Program-made: the position numbers and the translations under genes
In this document: piece after piece, positions 1-9,600 of the stretch
Layout: each line of letters opens with the position of its first letter
Position numbering within the stretch: position 1 is the stretch's first letter
The notes under the pieces: model-generated
What the model saw: the letters and a program-made list of their open reading frames with translations, nothing else
What the model was told of the DNA's origin: nothing
Databases searched by the model: none
Source of the DNA: Aureococcus anophagefferens
Taxonomy: Eukaryota > Sar > Pelagophyceae > Pelagomonadales > Pelagomonadaceae
Direction of reading: 5' to 3'
DNA length: 64,000 bases
NCBI RefSeq assembly: GCF_000186865.1
Contig: NW_008705568.1
Location: 1,463,506-1,527,505 of the forward strand

Positions 1-57
1 TCGCGGAAGCGGAAGACGATCCCGCAGCTGCCCGACGACCTCGACAAAGAGGACTGA
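1..57 (+). CDS. 3' end of an upstream gene (partial)
   Basis: The first 57 bases read in frame 1 as 18 codons rich in Lys, Arg and Asp and end at TGA (55-57), two bases before the ATG of the next gene. The charged, hydrophilic tail suits the C-terminus of a protein that begins outside the window. The stretch is too short to identify. It could also be non-coding leader of the next gene. Confidence 0.35.
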   Translation, partial: SRKRKTIPQLPDDLDKED

Positions 58-59
58 GC

Positions 60-770
60 ATGCGGGCGCTGCTCCCGCTCGCGGCCTATGCGGCGGCGCA
101 GGCCGCGCCGCGCTACACGCTGCGCGTCAGCTACGACGGCAAAGAGAAGGCGCTCGTGTTGTACCCCGGCGTCGAGCCCGCCGACGCCGCCGCGGCGTTC
201 GTCTTCGACCACGCGCCGCGCGACGCGGCCGCGTCCTTCGAGTCCATCGTCGACCACCTCTGCGGCCGCTTCGCCTGCGCGCGGCGGACGGCGCGCGACG
301 TCTTGTTCCCGCTGGACCTGACGCTGCCGGGATCGGGCCGGCGCGCGCGCATGCACGTGCACGACGGCGACGAGCCGCGCGCGCTCGCGGAAGCCGTCGC
401 GGCGCGCCACGGCTTCCTCGGCGATCGGCTCCAGGCGGACGTCGAGCGGACGGTGCGAGCCGAGCTCGACAAGCGGAACCGGCGCCGCTACGACAGCGAG
501 GACCCCTTCGTCGTCCTCGGCGTGCCGCGCGACGCCGAGGTGTCGGCCATCAAGCGCGCCTACCGCGAGCTTTCGAAGGCGCACCATCCGGACCGCGGCG
601 GCGACGAGGCCGTCTTCGTCAAGGTCGCGCGCGCCTACGAGGCCGTCGGCGACGACGACGCAAAGCGCCGCTTCCTCGAGGCGGAGGAGCTCAAGCGGCG
701 TCCGCCGCCGCCCCCGTCGGGCTTCAACCTCGTCATCCAGCCGGGGACCGTGTTCTACTTCCGGTTTTGA
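60..770 (+). CDS. Secretory-pathway J-domain (DnaJ-like) protein
   Basis: A 236-residue intact ORF. Residues 1-16 are hydrophobic and Ala-rich (MRALLPLAAYAAAQAA), consistent with a signal peptide. Residues about 160-210 form a J domain: the DPFVVLGV start, a lysine/arginine-rich helix II, then the diagnostic HPD tripeptide in KAHHPDRGGDE, then a helix III with KVARAYEAV. J domains stimulate the ATPase of Hsp70; with a signal peptide the partner would be an ER-lumen Hsp70 (inference). No Gly/Phe region or zinc fingers are present, so this is a type C J-protein with a novel N-terminal region of about 140 residues. It ends in a Pro-rich stretch and an aromatic tail (VFYFRF). Single exon. Confidence 0.85.
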   Translation: MRALLPLAAYAAAQAAPRYTLRVSYDGKEKALVLYPGVEPADAAAAFVFDHAPRDAAASFESIVDHLCGRFACARRTARDVLFPLDLTLPGSGRRARMHVHDGDEPRALAEAVAARHGFLGDRLQADVERTVRAELDKRNRRRYDSEDPFVVLGVPRDAEVSAIKRAYRELSKAHHPDRGGDEAVFVKVARAYEAVGDDDAKRRFLEAEELKRRPPPPPSGFNLVIQPGTVFYFRF

Positions 771-788
771 GGGGATGCGCGTCTATAT

Positions 789-1589
789 TTAAACGCGCTC
801 GTTCCAGAAGTCCAAGATGAGCTTGAACACCTCGTCGGGCAGAAGCGTCCCCGCGGCGCTACTGGCGACGCGGCGCGCACGCGTCCGCGCGCGTCCGGCG
901 TTGGGGATGGGCGGAGCTCCGAAGAGGCGCAGCAGATTCGCCGGCGCCGTCGCGCGGCCGGCCAGGGAGAGGTAGCGTAGCGCGAGGAGCTGCACGACGG
1001 GTTCGCGCAGGTAGCCCTTCCATGACCCAGCTGTGCTCACCTGCCTGAGAAGGCGCAAATGACATCCAGATCTATTCGAGGCTGCATATTGTATGACTCT
1101 TTCAACTTCAGTTAACATTCCATGTTGTTCACTGCGACAATCGACCCAAAATTCACATTCCTCGACCGCATTCCTACCTTGGTTATTTTCGAGTTTCGTT
1201 GAAGCTCCATGTCTCAGCAGAGCGCGAACGGCGTCGTAATTCTCAGCAGTTGGTGGATACCCTGCGCGTTCATGTAGCGCTGTATTACCGTCCGCCGCCT
1301 CTTGATAATCAAGCTCAGCGCCATGGGCGACGAGGAGATCGATGACAGGCGCGGTCTTGGCGACGATCAACGGCGTAAGGTCACCTTCATCGGCGATGAT
1401 GTTCGGGTTCGCGCCATGCTCTAGAAGAAATCTGGCTATGTCGCGTTCCTCGGCGTCTATCGAAATTATGAGCATCGTATCGCCATCAAGCGTCATATCG
1501 TTCACGTCCGTGCCAGTTGCGAGCGCGACCTCGACTCCTCGAAGGTCCCCGCACTCCACCGCGTCGCAAGCGGCTTCGGACAAAACCAT
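789..1589 (-). CDS. Ankyrin-repeat protein, low-GC gene
   Basis: 266 residues if translation starts at the ATG at 1589 (MVLSEAACDAVECGDL); the open frame extends upstream to 1682 only with non-ATG codons. Three to four ankyrin repeats follow (for example RFLLEHGANPNII, DLLVAHGAELDYQ, ALLRHGAST), implying a protein-binding scaffold. The C-terminal 90 residues are not ankyrin and end LPDEVFKLILDFW, an amphipathic tail. The ankyrin part (about 1060-1500) is visibly AT-richer than anything nearby, while the C-terminal part (789-1040) has the normal high GC, so the gene looks composite. A consensus-like CAG/GTGAGC lies near the junction (about 1035-1045), so an unrecognised intron is possible. No specific function can be assigned. 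Confidence 0.7.
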   Translation of the reverse strand: MVLSEAACDAVECGDLRGVEVALATGTDVNDMTLDGDTMLIISIDAEERDIARFLLEHGANPNIIADEGDLTPLIVAKTAPVIDLLVAHGAELDYQEAADGNTALHERAGYPPTAENYDAVRALLRHGASTKLENNQGRNAVEECEFWVDCRSEQHGMLTEVERVIQYAASNRSGCHLRLLRQVSTAGSWKGYLREPVVQLLALRYLSLAGRATAPANLLRLFGAPPIPNAGRARTRARRVASSAAGTLLPDEVFKLILDFWNERV

Positions 1590-1805
1590 GTCGGAGCCTT
1601 GCGCGCGCGCGCGCGGGTTCAGTCTTGGCCGGTGCTCATAATCTCGCGCGCCGGCGTGCTCATTCAAAGTCGGCTTCAGCAAAACGGGTTGCCGCGTGCG
1701 AGCACTGACATCTCGTTTTTTCTTGAAGCAGCCATCGTGTTTTGGCCAGGAGGCTAACCTTGAAAGCTCGACCGTGCCACGTCTCTCTCTGAATTAGCAT
1801 CGTCC
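1590..1805. other. Intergenic spacer upstream of the ankyrin gene
   Basis: This 216-bp stretch is of lower GC than its surroundings. It includes an upstream open extension of the ankyrin frame (1590-1682) without an ATG. No RNA gene or repeat was recognised. Confidence 0.4.
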
Positions 1806-2144
1806 CTAGAGCGCCGCCGCGGCGACGGCGAGGAGCGCCGCCGCGCCGCGGCCGTAGCGGGCGGCCGCGCCCGAGACGTACGCGCCGCCGCCGAAGACGT
1901 ACGCGGCGCCGCCGTTGCTGCTTCCCACGACGACGTAGTCGTCGCCCAGGGCCACGCTCGCGCCGAACTGGTCGTTCGCGGCGCCGTCGGAGGCCTCGAA
2001 CGACAGGGTCTCCGTCCAGTCGAGGCCCGCGCCCTCTTCGAAGACCCGGCCGAAGCCGGGCCGATCCGTGCCGACCGCGTCGGCCCCGACGAGGATATCC
2101 ATGGGCTTCAGAAGCAAACGAGTTCGCAGCACGCACGCACCCAA
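1806..2144 (-). pseudogene. FG-GAP repeat fragment (remnant or truncated gene)
   Basis: An ORF of about 100 residues carrying one clear FG-GAP blade (DGAANDQFGASVALGDDYVVVG then GGAAYVF) and a partial one before it, followed by a hydrophobic Ala/Leu C-terminus resembling a membrane or GPI-type anchor. The blade is very like those of the seven-bladed protein at 6625-9951. One and a half blades cannot close a beta-propeller, so this is most simply a decayed or truncated relative. It lies only 11 bp downstream of the stop of the LRR gene on the same strand. Internal ATGs allow a short product; an unrecognised upstream exon is the alternative. Confidence 0.45.
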
Positions 2145-2155
2145 AACAAAGCACC

Positions 2156-4705
2156 TTACAGCAGCATGCCGTCCTGGTTCGCGTTGATGCGGAGGAGGTC
2201 ATAGTGGGCGTCGCGCTCCTTGCGGAAGCAGAAGAAGAGCACGGAGGCGACGGCCGCGAGGACCACGACCAGGACGCCGAGGCAGATGAGGCCGATCATC
2301 GCCTGCCGCGAGAGCACCTCCCGCTCGTCGTCCTCCGGCGGCATGGTCACGTGGACGATGAGGTCGTCGTACTTGGCGAGCGTCGCCGCGGACGAGAAGT
2401 CGTCGCCGTAGTTGGCGACCTGGACGCGGAGGTCCGCGCCGCGCTTCGCGAGCGCCGCCAGCGACGACGCGTAGGCCAGCGCGCACGACACGAGGTCCGG
2501 CGCCCGGTAGGCGGCCCGCGAGCCGAAGACGGCGCCCGTTTCCACGTCCGTGAACCGGCACGCGAGCTCCGCCGTCGCGAGGTAGTCCGCGCCCTCGATC
2601 AGCAAATCGACGCCCGGGTAGATCTTGCCGTTCCGCACCCGCCGGGGCCGCGGCACGGGCGCGCACATGCCAATGTCCTGGGACATGAAGTGGGCCCAGT
2701 CCTCGAAGTAGGCGTTGCCGTGGGCCTTCGAGCAGCGGAAGTTGTTGGACGACACGTCGATGCGCGAGAGCCGCGCGTCCGCGCCGTAGAAGAACGTCTT
2801 CAGGATCTTCGGCAGCGGCCCGCTGAGCGAGTTGTGCGCGATGGAGAGCTCGGACGTCGCCGACTCGGTCTGCGTCGCCGCGAAGGCGTCGAACTGCGCG
2901 CTCGCGACGCTGCCGTTGAAGCGGTTGTTCTTGAGCACGAGGTGGCGGAGGTGCGGCACGCAGCAGGACACCGTCGGCAGCGGGCCCGTGAGCCGGTTGT
3001 AGGACGCGTCGAAGGAGTAGAGGTTCGGGAAGGCGTTGAGCAACGTCGAGTCCAGCGGCCCCGTGAGGTAGTTGTGGCTCAGCGCCAGCGTCGCGAGGCT
3101 CCGCGCGGCCGCGAGGCCCGGGGGCACGGGGCCCGAGAGGCCCGCCTTGCGCACGTCGAGGACGACGAGGTCCGCGGCGGCGCCGGCCGCGGGCGCCGGC
3201 AGCTCGCCGCCGAGGTCGTTGGCGCCGAGGTAGAGGTGCTGGAGCCGCGGGTACGACGCGAGGAAGCAAGTCGGCACGGGGCCGCGGAGGCCGTTGCGCT
3301 CCGCGTTGAAGATGCGCCGCGCCGGCTTCGGCGAGCTCGGGCACCGCAGGTCCCCGACGAAGCGGTTGTTCGAGACCATGAGCTCCTCCAGATCCTCGGC
3401 CTCGAAGAAGAAGTCCGGCGCCGGGCCCTCGAGGCGGTTGTTCTGGAGCAGCAGCACCTCGCAGCGCGGCAGCGCAAAGTCGGCCGGCAGCGCGCCGCGG
3501 AGCCCGAAGTCGTTGAGCACGAGGTCGCGCACGGAGCCGTCGGCGCCGCACTCCACGCCGGGAACGTCGTCGCAGGACGCGACGGCGCCGAGGCCCTCCG
3601 GTGTCATAGACGGCCACCAGTCGCAGTAGGGCTTGTCGCGCGAATCGCGCTCGCCAAACTCTTTGGGGTAGTCCGTGTTCATGTACACGGGCCAGGACCA
3701 GCCCGGCGGCGCCAACCAGGGCGCGCAGTTGTCCGCCCAGAGCCGCTTGACCGTCGCGAGGTCGTCGGCGTCGATGGCCGGCGACGAGTAGAGCTTCGTC
3801 ACCGTCAGGGCCGCCGACGTCGCCTCGACGTTGTAGCCCGTGAAGAGCGTCACGTAGAGCGTGCCCCCGAAGGCCGTCCGGAAGTCGTCCGCGTAGCACG
3901 CGGAGCCGCTGCAGTGGTAGACGTCGAGGCCGTCGTCGCGCTGGCCGTAGCGCGCCGACGAGCTGCTCGACGTGGACCAGAGGTACCAGTCGCGCGCGTC
4001 GGCGACGCCGGCCTCGGCGCGCCGCGGCACGCCCCGGAACGAGAAGAGGAGCACGGCGGGCGGCGCGGGCGCCACGTCCCACTCCACGAGGAGCGTCGGG
4101 AGCCGCCCGTCGACGGCGACGTCGAAGCCGTCGAGCCGCATGTAGAAGGACGTGCCCGCCTCGAGCTCGACGAGCGCCGGGCAGCCCGACGCGAGCGGCA
4201 GCGGGTCGAAGAAGCGCCGGTCCTCGAGCGTCGCGCCCGCGCCGGGCGCGTGGACGCCGCCGCCGCAGCCCGACGCGTTCCGGGCCGCCGCCGCGGCGCA
4301 GGCGCAGCACCGGGCCGCCGCGCGGAAGTCCGAATCGTCGTAGAGGCCGCACGACTCCGGCGCCGCCGCGTAGGCGTCGCAGCCCCGGCCCAGCGCGTCC
4401 GCCGCCGTGCCGTTCCCGTCGACGCAGGCCGCCGCCGGGAGCGACGGCGCGGCCGACGGCGCGGGGCAGAGGCCGTAGGTGCAGTCCCAGAGCTCGCGCC
4501 GCGAGGACGCGGGCGCTTCGTGGACCGGCGCGTGCGGCGGCGCGTGCGCCTCGCCCGTCGACGCGGCCGACGCCTCGAGCGGCGGCGGGTGCGTCGCGCG
4601 CCGCGGCAGCCGCCGCAGGTCGGGCTGCGTCTCGGCGCGCATGCCGCAGACGCCGAGCACCGCCGCCGAACACAGCGCCGTGACGCGCGTAAATCGCATC
4701 ACCAT
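2156..4705 (-). CDS. LRR receptor-like single-pass membrane protein
   Basis: 849 residues, single exon, ATG at 4705. It has an N-terminal signal peptide (residues 1-24), a Cys-rich region (about 90-150), a beta-rich segment, then an LRR N-cap-like stretch (PYCDWWPSM, GVECGADGSVRDLVL) and 8-9 plant-type leucine-rich repeats with the LxGxLP pattern (about 390-680; for example NNRLEGPAPD, SHNYLTGPLD, AHNSLSGPLPK). An extracellular domain precedes one transmembrane helix (about 803-827, IGLICLGVLVVVLAAVASVL) and a 22-residue cytoplasmic tail without a kinase. The architecture fits a receptor-like protein or cell-surface adhesin; ligand unknown. The other frames in this region are GC-rich shadows. 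Confidence 0.85.
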   Translation of the reverse strand: MVMRFTRVTALCSAAVLGVCGMRAETQPDLRRLPRRATHPPPLEASAASTGEAHAPPHAPVHEAPASSRRELWDCTYGLCPAPSAAPSLPAAACVDGNGTAADALGRGCDAYAAAPESCGLYDDSDFRAAARCCACAAAAARNASGCGGGVHAPGAGATLEDRRFFDPLPLASGCPALVELEAGTSFYMRLDGFDVAVDGRLPTLLVEWDVAPAPPAVLLFSFRGVPRRAEAGVADARDWYLWSTSSSSSARYGQRDDGLDVYHCSGSACYADDFRTAFGGTLYVTLFTGYNVEATSAALTVTKLYSSPAIDADDLATVKRLWADNCAPWLAPPGWSWPVYMNTDYPKEFGERDSRDKPYCDWWPSMTPEGLGAVASCDDVPGVECGADGSVRDLVLNDFGLRGALPADFALPRCEVLLLQNNRLEGPAPDFFFEAEDLEELMVSNNRFVGDLRCPSSPKPARRIFNAERNGLRGPVPTCFLASYPRLQHLYLGANDLGGELPAPAAGAAADLVVLDVRKAGLSGPVPPGLAAARSLATLALSHNYLTGPLDSTLLNAFPNLYSFDASYNRLTGPLPTVSCCVPHLRHLVLKNNRFNGSVASAQFDAFAATQTESATSELSIAHNSLSGPLPKILKTFFYGADARLSRIDVSSNNFRCSKAHGNAYFEDWAHFMSQDIGMCAPVPRPRRVRNGKIYPGVDLLIEGADYLATAELACRFTDVETGAVFGSRAAYRAPDLVSCALAYASSLAALAKRGADLRVQVANYGDDFSSAATLAKYDDLIVHVTMPPEDDEREVLSRQAMIGLICLGVLVVVLAAVASVLFFCFRKERDAHYDLLRINANQDGMLL

Positions 4706-4781
4706 CGTGTTCGCGCGGAATGCTGGTGCTGACCAAGGGCCGCTCGTGAAGAGTCAAGATGACTGAACCTTGGAACTTCAA

Positions 4782-6323
4782 TTAAGACGGTGTCGCGGGC
4801 GCCGCAGCCACGGCCGGCTCCGCCGGCGCTTCCCCTTCCGGCGGCGGCGGCGCGGGCGGCGGCCGCGCCCCCCCGAACTCGCAGGACTTGGCGTGGTGGA
4901 CCGCCGCCGGCGCGTGGGCAAAGGTCCGCGAGCAGCCCGCGGGGCAGGGGTAGGCGCCGTTGCGGTCGCGGGGACCCAAANNNNNNNNNNNNNNNNNNNN
5001 NNNNNNNNNNNNNNNNNNNNNNNNNNNNNNCGAGCCGCGCCGCGAGCGTCGCCGCGGGGCCCGACGGCGAGGCGGGCGCCGCGCCGGGCTCCCCGGCGCG
5101 CCGCGCGACGAGCGCGGCCGTGACCTCGAGGCCGATGTCGCGGAGCGCGTGCGGCGACGACGCGGCCGGCGGCGCGGCGGGCGACGCGGGCGACGCGGGC
5201 GACGCGGGCGACGCGGCGTTCGGCGTCGCGTCCGCCCGGCCGGGCGCCGCGGCCGGCGACGGCGGCGAGGGCCGCGGCGCGGAAAAATATGGGCGCGAAT
5301 TCTGCTTCGTCGCCCGCGCGACGTTCGGATGCGTCCGCGTCGGGGCCGGCGCCGCGAGCGTCGGCGCCGCGAGCGCTTCGGGCGCGACGAGGCGGCCGAG
5401 CTCCTCGACGTGTAAATTTCGGCTGCCGCCCTCGTACTGGTAATAGCCGGCGTGACGCTTGGCCCAGTCGACGTAGTCGAACGAGTTGCCGCGCGCGTCC
5501 TTGGCCGCGAACGGTTTGCCCCGCCCCTCGGCGACCTGGGCAGCACAAGGGTGATTCAACGTCGCTTCAACGTGAGTGTTCCGCGTGCGCGCGTTCCGGG
5601 AAAAGCATCCACGCTTCGAGACCGTTCCGAGGGATGATCGCTCGTCCAAAAATCAGCCGAAACGAGTGGAAAACGGCCGAGATATGAGCCTTTGAAGTTG
5701 GGAATTTCGCTCTCTTGTCCTGCCCTGTCGGCGACGCGCACCTCGCAGACGTAGCACCGGATGATGCCGTCGGTCACGGTCAGCTGGCGCCGGATGACGC
5801 CGTCCCTGCCGACGAACCGGTTGCGCGCGACGCGGCCGCAGGGCAGCTTGACCGAGATCGCGTCGAGCCTCGCCTGCGCGGCCCCGTCGTCGAAGGCGGC
5901 CGGCGCCGGGACCGGCGCCGCGGGCGCGGTCGCAGCGACCGCCACGACCGCCGCGGCCGACGGCGGGGGTCTGGGCGCGGCGCCGGCGGCGACCGGCGCC
6001 GCCCGCGCGGGCGGCGGCCGCGGCGCGCGCCGCCCGAAGACGAGCTCGACGGGGAAGCAGAGGCACTTGAGCGCGTTCGTGGTCTGCACGAAGACCCAGG
6101 ACGACACGGTCAGGCGGCCGATGGCGAGCACCTCGTCGCCCGGCCGCACGCCGCATCGCTCCGCCTGGCCGGAGGCCGCGCTCACGACGGTGTTGGACAG
6201 GCGCTGCGGGCACGCCTCGGCGCCGTGGGGCTGAAGGCTTAGGCCGAGACCGTTTGCGTCGGCCGTGAACAGGACGCGGAACTGGAAGGCCGTCGGCGCG
6301 CAGGCGCCAGGAACCAGCGCCAT
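4782..6323 (-). CDS. PDZ-domain protein with zinc-finger-like C-terminus, interrupted by a gap
   Basis: Exon 1 is 6323-5736 (196 codons, ATG at 6323) and exon 2 is 5535-4782. Between them lies an introner (5536-5735), and splicing restores EVRVAEGRGK. Residues about 10-95 form a PDZ-like fold with a GLGLSL carboxylate-binding loop, so it probably binds protein C-termini. A Pro/Ala-rich linker and a conserved-looking block (PCGRVARNRFVGRDGVIRR) follow. Exon 2 then has low-complexity Ala/Pro/Ser and a GLEVTAALV...TLAARL motif shared with the PDZ gene at 10436-11686. The 50-N gap (4981-5030) falls next. After it the open frame is different (YPCPAGCSRTF, HHAKSCEF: a Cys/His pattern like a C2H2 finger), so the true gap length is not 50 or there is a frameshift. 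An alternative start in frame at 6371 is possible. Confidence 0.7.
4981..5030. other. Assembly gap (50 N)
   Basis: A run of exactly 50 N inside the second exon of the PDZ gene. The reading frame on either side does not match across 50 bases, so 50 is probably a placeholder length. Confidence 0.95.
5536..5735 (+). mobile_element. Introner element, family B, copy 1 (intron of PDZ gene)
   Basis: The element body is 5536-5727, flanked by the exact 8-bp duplication TCGGCGAC (5528-5535 and 5728-5735). In gene sense (minus) the intron starts with the duplication (GTCGCCGA) and ends CTGCCCAG. Ends are GGGCAG.. and ..CCTGCCC. It contains the core CCAAAAATCAGCCGAA. Intron length is 200 nt. Antisense to the gene relative to the core. 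Confidence 0.92.
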
Positions 6324-6624
6324 GCAACTCAAGAGGCTGCCTCCATAATATTGTGTTTCGGGCTGCGGCACCCAGGCTGCACCGTCAACGTCAAGGTTAG
6401 TTCATTGAACTTTATTTTCGGGGGAGAGCGGCGGCGGCGCGTCGTCGGGACGGCGCCGGGCTCGACATGGTGGGACTTGTGGAGGCGGGACTTGGCGGGG
6501 CAAAAAGGCGCGGAGCCGCACTGCGCGCGGGGGCGTGCTGGTCTCGGCGGGTTGGTGGGGACTTGTTGCGCGGAGCCGCACTGCAACGCGAGGGCGTGCT
6601 GGCCTCGGCGGGAGCGCGGCGCGC
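6324..6624. repeat. Intergenic spacer with a two-unit tandem repeat
   Basis: No gene is seen. At about 6487-6611 a unit of about 60 bp is repeated: the core GCGCGGAGCCGCACTGC occurs at 6507 and again at 6567, each followed by GGCGTGCTGG.CTCGGCGGG. A shorter GGGACTTG motif also recurs at 6473, 6486 and 6557. It lies between the 5' end of the PDZ gene and the 3' end of the FG-GAP gene. Confidence 0.6.
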
Positions 6625-9600
6625 TCAGACTTCGGGGGCCTTGGCGGTCTCGGCCTCGACGACGGGAGGCACCACCGCGCTGGTCTTGCGGGCCTTGTAG
6701 AGCGCGGCGAGGCCGACGGCGAGGACGACGACGCCGGCGATGCCGATGAACATGGGCACGTCTGCGCTCGCGGACTCGGTGCCGTCGTCGTCGTCATCGG
6801 CCGAAGAGGCCTCGGAGCGCTCCTCGGCGGCGACGGTTGTCGCTTCGAGGACCGCGGACGTGGCCTCGACGTCCACCGCGACGTCCGCGAAGACTTGGCC
6901 ACCCTGCTGCAGGACTTGGACGAAGAGGCCGTCGTCGGCGGCCTCGGCGACGCCGGCGACGAACTCGGACAGGTAGGTCTCCGCGTAGTCGGCGCCGGCG
7001 TCGCGCAGGGTCTGCGTGACGACGACCGTGTACTCGACGAGGGCGCCCGCCTCGAGCTTGCGGCGGCGCGCCTCGACGGCGCGGACGCTCGTGACTTGGT
7101 CCGTGCTCGTGACGTCCGCGACGGACGCGACGATGGCCTTCTTGAACTGGAGGCGCGCGCGCGCGTCGTCGTTGAACGCCGAGACGTCGAGGTTCTCGAA
7201 CGCGATCGCGCTCTCGACCTGGAGGTCCACGACGGAGATGGCCGCGGCCTCCTCGTACGCGACGACGTCGCCGGCGAGGACCACGGTGTCCACGACGAGG
7301 CCGTTCGACGCGAGGCGGAAGTAGAAGTTGCCCGACGTCACGTCCGCCGCGACGGCGGCCGAGACCGAGCGCGCGCCGGCGTCGTCGATGCCGGAGACGT
7401 GGATCTGCACGAAGATGCCGTCGGCGGACGCGGCGACGCCCGTGAGCTCGACCTGGTCCCCCGTGATGACCCGGGCCGCGTCCACGGTGCTCGCGACGAG
7501 GCTCTCGTCGACGTCGCCGGAGGCCAGGTAGTCGTCCATGGGAAGCCCGTCGAGCTCGAGCTTCAGGTCGACGCCGGCCGTGCCCTCCTCCGCGAGCGAC
7601 GGGTTCGAGGCTCCGAGCTGGAGGACCGCCGAGTCTTCGTTCGCGGCGGCTTGGAGCTCGCGCGTCGCGCGGCGGAGCTTCCGCGCGCCGGTGTCGACGT
7701 GGTGGTACTCGACGACCATCTGGACTTCGAGGTTCGCCGTGGCGCCCTCGTCGGGGCGGAGCCCCGGGGGGAGGAAGAACGTGAAGTAGTCGCGGTAATC
7801 CTTCGTCAGCTCCGCGAGGTCCGCGTGGGCGTTGTTGAGCCAGGCTCCGGCGTACTTGTAGCCGGGGGCGGACTGGCCGAATTTCCGGTTCTGGACGAGC
7901 GCGTACTCGAGGCCCGAGTCGAGATTCCGCACGGTCGCGGTCTTCAGGAACGCGACGTAGGACTCCTTGTCCTCGTCCGTCGTGTCGAGCATGAGGCAGA
8001 CGCGCGAGTTCGCGTCCATGGTCGCGCTGTCGGACGCGGAGTCGATGTCGCAGGGCGCCGTGGAGCTCGAGGCGAGGGCGACGCGGTGCGCGGCGACGCC
8101 GAGGTCGAGGCTCTCCGACACCGTCTGGGTCTCGATGCCGGACGTGGACGAGGACATGACGACCTGGTCCACGACGTCGATGGTGTACGTCACCTCGTGC
8201 TCGAAGGACGCGAGCGCGTCGAAGGGGTCCGAGTGGCCGACGCCGATCGTGACGCCGAGCGTGAGCGTGATGATGCCGTTCTCGTCCTGGACCGCGCTGT
8301 CGGGGCACGCCTCCGCGAGCGTCGTCGGGTCGAGCGTCCGCGTGACGGTCGAGTGCTCCGCGCACAACGACGCCGAATCGGCCTCCTGGCAGAAGCCGGC
8401 CGCGAGCTGGAAGTCGATGCAGTCCACGCCGACGGAGAGCGTCCCGGTGAGCTCGGAGCTGCTGCCCGTCGTGACGACGTCCATGACGAGCGTGACCGTG
8501 CCGTCGGAGCCGAACGTCGACGACGGCGTGACCTCGGACGCGATGCCGGACTCGTCGAGGGTGAACGCGCTCGGACAGGCGTCGTTGCCGAGGCAGGAGA
8601 GGGACGCGAGGTGGGTCACGACGCCGTCACTGGACGCGGAGATGCCGACCGGGGTCGCGACGGGCTTCGGGGTCGGCGCGGCAGCGGTCGGGGGTGGGAC
8701 GGGCGCGGGCCGACGGTACGCCGCGGGGAGATCGAAGAGGTATGCCGAGCCCGAATAAGCGCCCAAGTCGCCGTCGCCTTGCGCCCCGACGACGATGAAG
8801 TCGGCACCAAGCGAGATGGAGAAGCCGAAGTTGTCGCCGTTCGCGATATCGCTCGAGACAAGTTTCGCTTCGCGGGTCCAGGTCGCGCCGTCCGTCGTAT
8901 GCCACACATAGGCAGCACCTTTTGAGTTGCCGTACGCCCCAGCGACAATAGTGCTCCCGGTAATCGAAACTGAGACGCCCAACCTGTCGTCTGTGGCGGA
9001 GTCGTCCGCTGTGAGCTTGGCCTCTTGAGACCAGCTCGCGCCGCCGTCCGTCGTGCGAAACACATAGGCCGCGCCCGCGTTGGCGATGACCTCGTCGTCC
9101 TGAGGTGCCCCGACGACAAGGGTGTCACCGTCGACGTCGATGGACCGTCCGAAGTGATCTTGGATGCCGACGTCGTCCCCAACGACCTCTGCAGCCTGCG
9201 TCCAGGTCTCGCCGCCATCCGTCGTGCGGAAAACGAAAGCCGAGCCCGCTTGTGTACCGCGGCCACCATCTTTGTAGTGCGCTCCAACGGCGATGACGTC
9301 TCCACTCAACGAGATTGACATGCCGAACCAGGCGCCAGCCGTCGGGTCGGACTCGACGAGCTTGGCCTTTTGCGTCCAGGTCGCGCCGCCGTCCGGTGTC
9401 TTGAATACGTATGCGGAGCCCGTGCCAGCGTGGGTGCCCGTGTAGTCCTGGGTCGCTCCGACGGCAATGGTGTCGTCTTCGATCGCGACGCTGTACCCGA
9501 AGCCCGACTGGTCGTCGGGGGCGTCGTCAGCCACGAGCTTGGCCACCTGGGGCCAGGTCGCGCCGCCGTCCGAACTTTTGTAGACGTAGGCCGCAGAGTT

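Noticed and set aside
2204..4732. 842-residue open frame on the + strand opposite the LRR gene
   Set aside because: Composition is Arg/Ala/Val shadow sequence without any domain, and the minus frame has a signal peptide, LRRs and a membrane helix.
5150..5220. Short GGCGACGCG tandem repeat as a regulatory element
   Set aside because: It encodes the Ser-Pro-Ala low-complexity linker of the PDZ protein and is explained by coding sequence.
6535..8925. 796-residue + strand open frame opposite the FG-GAP gene
   Set aside because: High-GC antisense shadow. The opposite strand gives seven clean FG-GAP blades.
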